Positions 21,558-33,018 of a stretch of DNA of 58,817 nt are shown here, piece after piece. Position numbers and translations under genes: made by a program. The stretch lies in NCBI GenBank assembly GCA_902756345.1, contig CACVQR010000019.1, positions 1 to 58,817 of the forward strand, read 5' to 3'. Below the pieces are notes generated by a model. It was not told the DNA's origin. It was given only the letters and a program-made list of their open reading frames with translations, and did no database searches. Positions within the stretch are counted from its first letter, which is position 1. Every line of letters starts with the position of its first letter. The stretch comes from Fibrobacter succinogenes. GTDB lineage: Bacteria > Fibrobacterota > Fibrobacteria > Fibrobacterales > Fibrobacteraceae.

Positions 21558-24536
21558 ATGAGAACGCTGGGCTTAGTGTTTGGTACTTTGGCGTGTGCGG
21601 CGACGGTGTTTGCACCTGTGGCTTTCGCTGCCGAAAATCCCCTGAAATTGTGGTACAATAGCGATGCGGGTACCTCGTTTACCGACGCTTTGCCCATTGG
21701 CAACGGCTACATGGGCGGCATTGTCTACGGTGGCGTTGCAAAAGACATTATCGGCCTGAACGAAAGTACCGTCTGGTCGGGCGGCCCCGGCGACAACAAC
21801 AAGCAGGGGGCGGCAAGCCACCTGAAAGACGCGCGCGATGCCATGTTCCGTGGCGACTATCGCACGGCGGAATCTATCGTGTCTAATTATATGATTGGCC
21901 CGGGTCCGGCAAGTTTTCAGCCGGTGGGCGACCTGGTGATTACCACGTCGCATTCGGGCGCTACCAATTACCGCCGCGAACTCGACCTCAAAACGGCTAT
22001 CGCAAAAACGACGTACACGGCCGGCGGCGTCAACTACACCCGCGAATATTTTGCAAGCTACCCGGACCATGTGATTGTGGTGCGCCTCACGGCCGACAAG
22101 AGCGGCTCGGTGAGTTTTGGCGCCACCATGACGACTCCGCACCGCAGTAACAGCATGTCCAGCAGCGGTAACACGCTCGTTTACGACGTGACGGTGAATT
22201 CCATCAAGTTCCAAAATCGCCTGAACGTGGTAGCTGACGGCGGCACAGTTTCGGTCGCGAACGGCAAAATCAACGTGCAGGGCGCAAATTCTGCAATGCT
22301 TGTGCTCACCACGGCTACGAACTTCAAGTCTTATAACGATGTCTCGGGCAACCCGGGTGCAATCGCCTCCGAGATTATGTCGAAGGTCGCAAAAAAATCT
22401 TACGATGACTTGCTAGCCGCGCACCTCAAGGATTACCAGACGATTTTCAATCGCGTCTCTTTGAACTTGGGCGAACCCGACAAGAGCGCAGGCGACATTA
22501 CCAGCACTCGCGTCAAGAATTTCAATTCCACGAATGACCCCTCCTTGGTGGAATTGCATTACCAGTTCGGCCGTTACTTGCTGATTTCGAGCTCGCGCAA
22601 GGGTGGCCAGCCGGCTAACTTGCAGGGCATTTGGAACAAGGATACGAACCCAGTTTGGGGCAGCAAGTACACCACGAACATTAACCTCGAAATGAACTAC
22701 TGGCCGGTAGAGACGGCGAACCTCGGCGAATGCGTGTGGCCGCTCATCGACAAAATCAAGAGCATGGTGCCGCAGGGCGAAAAGACGGCCAAGGTGCACT
22801 GGGGCGTAGACGAAGGCTGGGTGGAACACCACAATACCGACCTCTGGAACCGTACCGCTCCGATCGATGGCGCGTGGGGCTTGTGGCCGACGGGTGCCGG
22901 CTGGCTCAGCACGCACTTGTGGGAACATTTCTTGTTCAACCCGACTGACAAGGCTTACTTGCAAGACGTTTATTCTACCATGAAGGGGGCGGCGCTCTTC
23001 TTCGTGAATAGCCTGGTTGAAGAGCCCGAAACCGGCCATAAGTACTTGGTGACTGCTCCGAGCGATTCTCCGGAAAATGACCACGGCGGTTACAATGTCT
23101 GCTTTGGCCCGACCATGGACAACCAGATTATCCGCGACGTGCTGAATTACACCATTGAGGCGTCCAAGATTCTGGGCGTCGACGAAGAGGCCCGCGCCAA
23201 GATGGAAGCGGTGGTAAAGCGCCTGCCGCCTACAAAGACGGGTAAGTACGGCCAGATTACGGAATGGCTGCAGGATTGGGATGACCCGAACAACAAGAAC
23301 CGCCATATTTCGCACCTGTACGGCCTTTTCCCGAGCGCTCAGATTACGCCGGAAGAAACTCCCGACTTGATCAAGGGCGCAGGCGTTACGCTCAAGCAGC
23401 GCGGCGACGATGCGACCGGCTGGTCGCTTGCCTGGAAAATCAATTTCTGGGCCCGCATGCACGATGGCGATCACGCTTACACCATGATTCGTATGCTGCT
23501 GACGCCGAACAAGACTTACAATAATTTATTCGATTCCCACCCGCCGTTCCAGATTGACGGTAACTTCGGTGCGGTCTCGGGCGTGAACGAAATGCTCATG
23601 CAGAGCCACAACGGCAGAATCAACCTGTTGCCGGCATTGCCTTCGCAGTGGAAAGACGGTAGCATCAAGGGCATTCGCGCCCGCGGTGGTTTTGAAATCG
23701 ATTCCATGGCCTGGAAGGGAGGCAAGCTCACTTATGTGGCCATCAAGTCCGATGTGGGCCAGACGCTGAACATTGTGAATGGTTCCAACAAGTTCACCAC
23801 GACGACGGTGCCGGGCAAAGTTTATGAATTTGATGGTAACCTCAAGCTCACGAACCAGCCGTTCGAAGCGGTGACGATTCCGGGCAAGATTCAGGCCGAA
23901 AGCTACATCGCTATGGACGGCGTGCAGATTGAGCCCGATACCGATGGCGAACCGAATCTCGGCTGGATTAACGATGGCGACTACAGCGAATACCTGGTGA
24001 AGGTTCCGGCTGCAGGCGCTTACAGGCTTACCGCCCGCGTAGCCTCTGGTGCCGAAGAAAAGTCGACCATTACGGTGTCCGATTCTACGGGAAAGGCGCT
24101 TGCGACGCTTACGGTGGACCCCGCAAAGACTGAAGGTTGGAATGACTGGTACGAAACTTCGACCGCGATTGATTTGCCCAAGGGCGAACAGAAGCTCAAG
24201 TTCACTTATAACGGAAGCGACACGTACCTGATGAATGTCGACTGGTTCAGTTTCGATAGCGATCCGACGGCGATTCCGACGGCGGTTCGTGTAGCAAATT
24301 CGCTCAGTGTTCATGCGGTGTCGATGGCCCGCGCCTCGGTGGCCTTGATGGTGAATACCGACGGCGATTTTGAAGCCCGCCTGTATACGGCAAACGGCAA
24401 TATGGTGGCTAAACGGCAGGGTAGCGGGAATTCTCTGGTGGAATTCGGCAAAAATGGCCGCCTGCTGCAAGGGACCTACATTGCGGTTGTCAAGAGCGGT
24501 AACCTGCAAAAAACGCTCAAAATCAAGGCATATTGA
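21558..24536 (+). CDS. GH95-type alpha-L-fucosidase/galactosidase with CBM6 and C-terminal module
   Basis: 992 aa, secreted (signal peptide ending near VAFAAEN). It should remove alpha-linked L-fucose or L-galactose from plant side chains. GH95 features: LWYNSDAGTSFTDALPIGNGYMGG near the start (~26-50), LQGIWN and TTNINLEMNYWP (~352-380), and GDDATGWSLAWKINFWARMHDG (~615-636), with the catalytic region in this (alpha/alpha) barrel. A CBM6-like module (IPGKIQAESY, ~775-895) and a ~75-residue C-terminal module (ARLYTANGNMVAKRQG...) follow; the latter resembles type IX-like sorting domains. Start 21558 has an AGGAG site. First gene of the hemicellulase cluster. Confidence 0.88.
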   Translation: MRTLGLVFGTLACAATVFAPVAFAAENPLKLWYNSDAGTSFTDALPIGNGYMGGIVYGGVAKDIIGLNESTVWSGGPGDNNKQGAASHLKDARDAMFRGDYRTAESIVSNYMIGPGPASFQPVGDLVITTSHSGATNYRRELDLKTAIAKTTYTAGGVNYTREYFASYPDHVIVVRLTADKSGSVSFGATMTTPHRSNSMSSSGNTLVYDVTVNSIKFQNRLNVVADGGTVSVANGKINVQGANSAMLVLTTATNFKSYNDVSGNPGAIASEIMSKVAKKSYDDLLAAHLKDYQTIFNRVSLNLGEPDKSAGDITSTRVKNFNSTNDPSLVELHYQFGRYLLISSSRKGGQPANLQGIWNKDTNPVWGSKYTTNINLEMNYWPVETANLGECVWPLIDKIKSMVPQGEKTAKVHWGVDEGWVEHHNTDLWNRTAPIDGAWGLWPTGAGWLSTHLWEHFLFNPTDKAYLQDVYSTMKGAALFFVNSLVEEPETGHKYLVTAPSDSPENDHGGYNVCFGPTMDNQIIRDVLNYTIEASKILGVDEEARAKMEAVVKRLPPTKTGKYGQITEWLQDWDDPNNKNRHISHLYGLFPSAQITPEETPDLIKGAGVTLKQRGDDATGWSLAWKINFWARMHDGDHAYTMIRMLLTPNKTYNNLFDSHPPFQIDGNFGAVSGVNEMLMQSHNGRINLLPALPSQWKDGSIKGIRARGGFEIDSMAWKGGKLTYVAIKSDVGQTLNIVNGSNKFTTTTVPGKVYEFDGNLKLTNQPFEAVTIPGKIQAESYIAMDGVQIEPDTDGEPNLGWINDGDYSEYLVKVPAAGAYRLTARVASGAEEKSTITVSDSTGKALATLTVDPAKTEGWNDWYETSTAIDLPKGEQKLKFTYNGSDTYLMNVDWFSFDSDPTAIPTAVRVANSLSVHAVSMARASVALMVNTDGDFEARLYTANGNMVAKRQGSGNSLVEFGKNGRLLQGTYIAVVKSGNLQKTLKIKAY

Positions 24537-24544
24537 TAAGTTGT

Positions 24545-24585
24545 CCACGCGAAATGCCCTTTCGCGTGGAATTTTGGCCTTTTTT
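24545..24585 (+). terminator. terminator after GH95
   Basis: CCACGCGAAA at 24545-24554 pairs with TTTCGCGTGG at 24560-24569, followed by AATTTTGG and a six-T run. The T-rich end merges into the promoter-like motif for GH43. Confidence 0.7.
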
Positions 24586-24598
24586 GGGGCTAATTTTA
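24581..24598 (+). promoter_or_regulatory. promoter-like motif upstream of GH43
   Basis: TTTTTGGGGCTAATTTTA, identical to 21512-21529; it ends 50 nt before the GH43 start. Confidence 0.4.
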
Positions 24599-24648
24599 GA
24601 AGGGTGAGTTATAAAAATCGCTCCGATGGGGGCGTAAAGGGATGAATT

Positions 24649-26712
24649 ATGATGTTTGCGAAGAGTGTTAAGGCGGCTGTCGCCTTGGTTGGTTTCGGGC
24701 TTTGCACGCAGGCTATGGCCGAAAACCCGCTTATCCAGACCTATTATTCTCCGGACCCGGCGCCTGTCGTGTTCGGCGATACGCTTTGCACCTATTCCGG
24801 CAACGACGAGGGCGGTAGCTTTTTTACGATGCATGGCTGGCGCGTATCGTGCACCACGGATATGGTGAACTGGACCGACATGAACACCCTCATTTTGGAA
24901 GCGGGTGACTTCAACGGTTCTGCCAAGAAAAACGGCGACTGGGCATCTCAATGCATTCGCCGCAATGACAAGTACTATTATTACGTGACCGTGGAATCTA
25001 CCCGCGGCGGCCGCGCCGTCAACGTGGCCGTGTCCGACAAGAAGGAAGGCCCCTTCAAGGATGCCCTGAACGGCAAGCACTTGGCGGGCCCCAACTGGGA
25101 CTACATCGACCCCACCGTGTTTATTGACGACGATGGCCAGGCATGGCTCTACTGGGGTAACCCGAAGCTCTATTATTGCCCCCTCAAGGAGAACATGATT
25201 GAATGCGCAAGCGAAATCAAGGTCTCCGACATGAGCACCTTTAACGGCAAGTATACCGAAGGCCCATGGATTCACAAGCGCGGCAAAAAATATTACATGA
25301 TTTACGCCGCCGGCGGCATTCCAGAATCCATTGACTATTCCTGGAGCGATTCCCCGACGGGCCCCTGGACCTATAAGGGCGTCATTATGCCGAAAAACGA
25401 ACCGGGTGCCGCGTTCACCGTCCACTCCGGCATTGTCGACTTTAAGGGCCGCAGCTTCTTCTTCTATCACAACCAGAAGAACGTGAAGGGCGGCGGCTAC
25501 AGCCGTTCTACCGCAATTGAAGAATTCACCTGGAATGCCGACGGTACCATTCCCACGATCCGCGCCACCAACAATGGCGTCGTAAAGCCCATCAAGAACC
25601 TTGACCCGTTCGTGCGCGTGGAAGCCGAAACCAAGGCTTGGGTTGGCGGCATGACTGTCAATACGTCGGGCGGCTACACCATCATCGAACATGTGAAGGC
25701 TCAAAACGGTGCGGTTTACCTGACCAATATGGGTAACAGCTTCTATACCAAGGTACGCTCTGTGGACATGGGCGACGGTGCCGACCGCATTATCGTTTGC
25801 ACTAGGGGCAACGGCGGTAAGCTTGAACTCCATGCCGGTTCCGAAAACGGTGCGCTCCTTGCTACAATGAATATTCCGTCTAGTTCTGCCTGGCAAGAAA
25901 ATTCGTTCGACTTGACTGATGCCGCAGGCGTCGATGACTTGTTCTTCGTGGTAAAGCAGGGCGGGTTCGATTTTGACTACTGGTACATGGAAAGCGAAAA
26001 GACCGCTGTGCCGCAGACGCCTTACAAGGAAGTGGCTGCAAAGATTCCGGGCAAGATCGAAGCCGAAAACTACGACGTGGGCGGCCACAATAAGGCCTTC
26101 TACGACAACGACCGCGAAAACCAGGGCAAGGCCTACCGCGAAGACGAAGTCGACGTCGTAGACATTAGTGATTCCAAGTGCGGCGACGCCGCATGCTCGG
26201 GCTACGCTATCGGTTACACGAACGATGGCGAATGGGTGGAGTACACCATCAATGTCACGGCCGATGCCAAGTACGACATTACGGCGAATGTGGCGACCGC
26301 CTTCGAAACTTCTGCAATGCAGCTGTTCATTGACGACAAGGAAATTACCGAATCGGTAGTGGTCCCGAAGGTTGACAGTGTATGGACTACGTACAAGGAA
26401 GTGGAAATCGGTTCCGCAGAGCTCAAGAAGGGCGAACACGTGCTCAAACTCCTGATTACAGGTGCCTACCTGAATGTGGACTGGCTCCAGTTTACCGACC
26501 CGAACGACACCACGACTTCTATTGCGAAGAACGTAAAGCTTGCCCCGCAGACAGCGTCTTACAACGTGTTCGGCGCCACCGGCAAGTTCCTTGGTCGCGT
26601 AGAATCCGGTGCGAATATGGCTGCAACCCTTAAGAATGCTGGGTTCGCAAGCGGTATGTACATCTTGCGTGCCGCGGGCCTGAACAAGACCCTCCGCGTA
26701 CAAGTGAAGTAA
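24649..26712 (+). CDS. GH43 arabinofuranosidase/xylosidase-type enzyme with two CBM6-like modules
   Basis: 687 aa, secreted (signal peptide to ~25, TQAMAEN). Five-bladed beta-propeller with the GH43 acid triad: Asp in SPDPAPVVFGD (~35), Asp in DYIDPTVFIDDDGQ (~155) and Glu in YTEGPWIHKRGKKYYMIY (~205). It resembles arabinoxylan-active GH43 enzymes, so arabinose side chains of xylan are the likely substrate. Two carbohydrate-binding modules follow: ~325-450 (FVRVEAETKAWVGG) and ~465-620 (IPGKIEAENYDVGG, CBM6), then the short C-terminal module ending in LNKTLRVQVK. ATG 24649 or 24652 has an AAAGGG site upstream. It has its own promoter-like motif. Confidence 0.9.
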   Translation: MMFAKSVKAAVALVGFGLCTQAMAENPLIQTYYSPDPAPVVFGDTLCTYSGNDEGGSFFTMHGWRVSCTTDMVNWTDMNTLILEAGDFNGSAKKNGDWASQCIRRNDKYYYYVTVESTRGGRAVNVAVSDKKEGPFKDALNGKHLAGPNWDYIDPTVFIDDDGQAWLYWGNPKLYYCPLKENMIECASEIKVSDMSTFNGKYTEGPWIHKRGKKYYMIYAAGGIPESIDYSWSDSPTGPWTYKGVIMPKNEPGAAFTVHSGIVDFKGRSFFFYHNQKNVKGGGYSRSTAIEEFTWNADGTIPTIRATNNGVVKPIKNLDPFVRVEAETKAWVGGMTVNTSGGYTIIEHVKAQNGAVYLTNMGNSFYTKVRSVDMGDGADRIIVCTRGNGGKLELHAGSENGALLATMNIPSSSAWQENSFDLTDAAGVDDLFFVVKQGGFDFDYWYMESEKTAVPQTPYKEVAAKIPGKIEAENYDVGGHNKAFYDNDRENQGKAYREDEVDVVDISDSKCGDAACSGYAIGYTNDGEWVEYTINVTADAKYDITANVATAFETSAMQLFIDDKEITESVVVPKVDSVWTTYKEVEIGSAELKKGEHVLKLLITGAYLNVDWLQFTDPNDTTTSIAKNVKLAPQTASYNVFGATGKFLGRVESGANMAATLKNAGFASGMYILRAAGLNKTLRVQVK

Positions 26713-26771
26713 CTTATTGCAACCACTGAGCGCAAGTACGTAAGCATGTCATCCCGGCCTTAGACCGGTTA

Positions 26772-26827
26772 GTGGGCACTTGCAATTTATTGCTTATGTG
26801 CCCACAATCCTCGGAACGGGGAGATCT
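26772..26827 (+). repeat. hairpin repeat, family D copy 1
   Basis: GTGGGCAC 26772-26779 pairs with GTGCCCAC 26798-26805; inside is GCAAT/ATTGC with flanking CTT and CTTA. It is followed by ATCCTCGGAACGGGGA and a GGAGATCTCC palindrome, then T's. A second copy with different arms lies at 41888-41946. Function unknown; the end may terminate transcription. Confidence 0.6.
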
Positions 26828-26869
26828 CCTTTTTTTATCACGCTTCAAAGCGTTGACAACTTGTCAATG

Positions 26870-26897
26870 AGAACTCTCTAAAAGGGAGTTCTTTTTT
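26870..26897 (+). terminator. terminator between GH43 and GH2
   Basis: AGAACTCTC at 26870-26878 pairs with GGGAGTTCT (one mismatch) ending at 26892, followed by T's. Confidence 0.75.
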
Positions 26898-26937
26898 GTT
26901 GTATAAAAGATATTTTTTGATTGGTGTGGATTTTTAA

Positions 26938-30438
<3,501 letters not shown>

Positions 30439-30490
30439 TTGTCATCCTGGACTTGATCCGGGACCCCGAACCTCCACACCCCATGCAATG

Positions 30491-30521
30491 AACGTCCCGG
30501 AAGAAATTCCGGGACGTTTCT
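30491..30521 (+). terminator. terminator after GH2
   Basis: AACGTCCCGGAA 30491-30502 pairs perfectly with TTCCGGGACGTT 30507-30518 around GAAA. The T run is short. Confidence 0.7.
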
Positions 30522-30528
30522 CATGAAC

Positions 30529-30623
30529 ACGAACAATGACTTATGAGAGCTCCAAAAGGATTAGTTAGTCATTGTTCGTCCTTCGTTCCGACAACTGGCT
30601 AATGCCAGTTGCCTCCACTCGGC
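30529..30623 (+). repeat. variable-arm two-stem element, copy A
   Basis: Stem 1: ACGAACAATGACT 30529-30541 with AGTCATTGTTCGT 30567-30579. The loop carries the conserved TATGAG and CTCCAAAAGGATTAG. A conserved linker CCTTCGTTCCGA follows, then stem 2 CAACTGGC 30592-30599/GCCAGTTG 30604-30611, then CCTCCACTCGG, whose TCGG can pair with CCGA before stem 2. Related copies at 32829-32922, 32765-32817 and 44768-44863 have different but complementary arms. It lies between the GH2 terminator and the next gene. Confidence 0.8.
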
Positions 30624-30755
30624 AAGAAATCTGACTTTTTCGGGCCTTTTTGTGAAATTTTGGTGATTGAAATTTTTGCAAAAGTGTTTTTTGAAGGAGT
30701 CCGCAATTTGAGCTTTTTTTGGATATCTTTAAATTGGTTGAAAAGGATGGTCATT

Positions 30756-32687
30756 ATGAAGTTTCGTGTACTTCTTCCCTTTATTTTGCCGTCGTGCATT
30801 TGTGCCGCGGTTAACTTGAATGTAAGCTTGGGCGACAGCATCAAGCCGGTGACCCATGTGGCGACCGGTTCGCTTTATGGCTTGACCGAGACGCTTCCGA
30901 GCAATATCGAGAAGGACGTTGCGCCCCTGAAGCCGAACGTTTTCCTTTCGCCGGCGCGCAGCGGTAGCGGTCGCCAGCAGCCTATCGGTGGTGCGTTCCT
31001 CGTGGCACCTCGTGTCGAAAGTATTGGTGCCAAAATCCAGATCCGCCTGGCCGACGTATTGCCCGGCTGGCCGTACAAGTTCCAGAACATGGATCACTGG
31101 AAAAACGAAGTCAAGTCGGTCATCAACGACAAACTCAAATCGAACAACAAGAACTTTGACGGTTACGAAATTTGGAACGAACCGAACGATACCTGGAAAT
31201 CGAATATCGATTTCAATTCGGGTCTCTGGAAACAGACTTACGATTTGATCCGCCAGATGGACCCCGGTGCCAAAATCATTGGCCCGTCGTACTCCTTCTA
31301 TCATGGTTCCAAGATGGAAGAATTCGTGAAGTATTGTTCGCAGAACAACTGCATGCCCGACGTGGTCAGCTGGCACCAGTGGGGTAGCGGTGGCTTCGTG
31401 GGTTCTGTCGAAACTTACCGTAACCTCGAAAAGAAATACAACGTCAAGCCGCGCCCGCTGAGCATCAACGAATATTCTTCGACCGAACACAGCGAAGAAG
31501 GTTGCCCGGGCCTGTCTATTCCCTTTATCGCTAAATTCGAACGTCACGGTGTCGAAAGCGCCATGATTTCTTGGTGGTTCGTACCGCTTCCGGGTCGCTT
31601 GGGTAGCCTGCTCACCAAGGATAACGAACGCGGTGGCGGCTGGTGGCTGTACAAGTGGTATGGCGACATGAGCGGCTATATGGCAAAGGTTGTGCCTCCT
31701 AACGACAAGAGCGATGGAGTCGACGGCTTTGCTGCTCTTGACAAGAAGAAAGGCTTTGCAAGCATCGTGCTCGGCGGTAACACCAAGGGCGATGTGAATG
31801 TGAATATTTCGGGCATTCCTTCGGCATTCGGCAACAAGGTGAATGTGACGGTGGAATACGTGGTTTGGGAAAACAAGGACAAGGCCGTACCTTCGACGAA
31901 CCTGGTGTCCGACAAGGAATACGACGTAAGCGACGGCAAGATTACGGTGCCGGTGAATATCACGAATACCAAGTACGGCTATCGCGTGTACATTACACCG
32001 ATCATTCCTCAGGCGCCTTATAAGGATGTCGCCGCCGCAATCCCGGGCAAGATCGAAGTCGAAAATTACGATGTGGGCGGTTCGGGCAAGGCCTACCTCG
32101 ACAAAGATGACGACAACAAGGGTGGCGAATACCGCGACGACGCTGTCGATATCGTGAAGGGCGGCTCTGGCTACGCCATCGGTTACACGCAAGAAGGCGA
32201 ATGGCTCGAATACACGGTGAAGGTCGCCAAGTCGGGCGAATACAACGTGAACGCAAGCTACGCGACCTCTTCTGAAAATGTGGGCTTCAAGCTCTACGTC
32301 GACGGTAATGCGGTTACAGATAACATCATCGTGCCGCAAGGTGCCGACTGGGAAACCTATTCGACATACGAAGCAGGCAAAGTGAACCTTACCGAAGGCG
32401 AACACGTGCTCAAGCTCGAAATTGTGGGTAACTACGTGAACCTCGACTGGCTCGAATTCGTGGACCCGTCGCAAACCACGACGCGCTTTGCGACCGCTCC
32501 CGCCCTCCAGCGAGCAAGCGCAACCTTTGACGTCTTCAGCGCGACAGGTAAGTTCCTCGGCCGTGCCGACATCGGCGCCACCGCAACAGAATCGCTCGCC
32601 GCTTCGCTCAAGCAAGCCGGCTACGCCAGCGGTGTCTACCTCGTCCGCACCGCCGCCGGCCGCACCCAGCGCATCCAAGTGCGCTAG
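30756..32687 (+). CDS. clan GH-A glycoside hydrolase (GH39-like) with CBM6 and C-terminal module
   Basis: 643 aa, secreted (signal peptide MKFRVLLPFILPSCICA). The catalytic domain (~20-330) has GYEIWNEPND (~136; acid/base Glu in the N-E-P motif) and PLSINEYSSTE (~230; nucleophile Glu), as expected of a retaining (beta/alpha)8 clan GH-A enzyme. The closest look is GH39 (beta-xylosidase/arabinosidase-like), but the family is not certain. A beta-sandwich follows (~345-420), then CBM6 (IPGKIEVENYDVGGSG, ~430-565) and a C-terminal module ending in TQRIQVR. ATG 30756 follows AAAAGGATGG, the same leader pattern as the xylanase genes. Its place in the cluster points to a xylan-related substrate. Confidence 0.75.
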   Translation: MKFRVLLPFILPSCICAAVNLNVSLGDSIKPVTHVATGSLYGLTETLPSNIEKDVAPLKPNVFLSPARSGSGRQQPIGGAFLVAPRVESIGAKIQIRLADVLPGWPYKFQNMDHWKNEVKSVINDKLKSNNKNFDGYEIWNEPNDTWKSNIDFNSGLWKQTYDLIRQMDPGAKIIGPSYSFYHGSKMEEFVKYCSQNNCMPDVVSWHQWGSGGFVGSVETYRNLEKKYNVKPRPLSINEYSSTEHSEEGCPGLSIPFIAKFERHGVESAMISWWFVPLPGRLGSLLTKDNERGGGWWLYKWYGDMSGYMAKVVPPNDKSDGVDGFAALDKKKGFASIVLGGNTKGDVNVNISGIPSAFGNKVNVTVEYVVWENKDKAVPSTNLVSDKEYDVSDGKITVPVNITNTKYGYRVYITPIIPQAPYKDVAAAIPGKIEVENYDVGGSGKAYLDKDDDNKGGEYRDDAVDIVKGGSGYAIGYTQEGEWLEYTVKVAKSGEYNVNASYATSSENVGFKLYVDGNAVTDNIIVPQGADWETYSTYEAGKVNLTEGEHVLKLEIVGNYVNLDWLEFVDPSQTTTRFATAPALQRASATFDVFSATGKFLGRADIGATATESLAASLKQAGYASGVYLVRTAAGRTQRIQVR

Positions 32688-32725
32688 GCGCCGCCTTCAA
32701 AACTTCATGACTCCATGCAACCAAA

Positions 32726-32759
32726 GCGCCCCGGCCGCCTCTCGGCCGAGGCGTCTTTT
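32726..32759 (+). terminator. terminator after the GH39-like gene
   Basis: GCGCCCCGGCC pairs with GGCCGAGGCG(T) around GCCTCTC, followed by CTTTTA. Confidence 0.7.
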
Positions 32760-32764
32760 ATGTG

Positions 32765-32817
32765 TACGAACAAAGAGTGACTAATCCTTTTGGAGTACTC
32801 ATAGGTCTTTGTTCGTA
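32765..32817 (-). repeat. variable-arm element, copy B1 (stem 1 only)
   Basis: TACGAACAAAGA 32765-32776 and TCTTTGTTCGTA 32806-32817 form a perfect 12-bp stem. On the minus strand the loop reads CTATGAGTACTCCAAAAGGA then TTAG, as in copy A. The second stem is absent; the next unit (B2) lies directly upstream on the minus strand. Confidence 0.8.
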
Positions 32818-32828
32818 TCTATAATATC

Positions 32829-32922
32829 GCCGAGTTGAGGCGGCAAGCAAAAGCTTGCCGTCGAGACGAAGGACAGCCGATGGCTGATTAACCTTTTGGA
32901 GTGCTCATACCCCATCGGCTGT
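32829..32922 (-). repeat. variable-arm two-stem element, copy B2
   Basis: On the minus strand, stem 1 is ACAGCCGATGG/CCATCGGCTGT (32912-32922 with 32873-32883) around TATGAGCACTCCAAAAGG. Then come CCTTCGTCTCGA, stem 2 GGCAAGC/GCTTGCC (32842-32859, loop of four), and CCTCAACTCGGC. The arms differ from copies A and C but remain perfectly complementary. Confidence 0.8.
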
Positions 32923-32930
32923 TTATATAA

Positions 32931-32962
32931 AAAGAATCTCCCGCTTGCGCGAGAGATTCTTT
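32931..32962 (-). terminator. terminator after the CE1-type esterase gene
   Basis: AAAGAATCTC 32931-32940 pairs with GAGATTCTTT 32953-32962. It lies between the ends of convergent genes and could serve both strands. Confidence 0.65.
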
Positions 32963-33018
32963 GGTTGGTTTTTAGGAGGTATTCTTAGGAGTACTAAGAT
33001 TCGTTTGTGAGAGAGAAC

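Noticed and set aside
24523-26703. 726-aa minus-strand open frame over GH43
   Set aside because: Shadow caused by codon bias; the plus strand has clear GH43 and CBM6 motifs.
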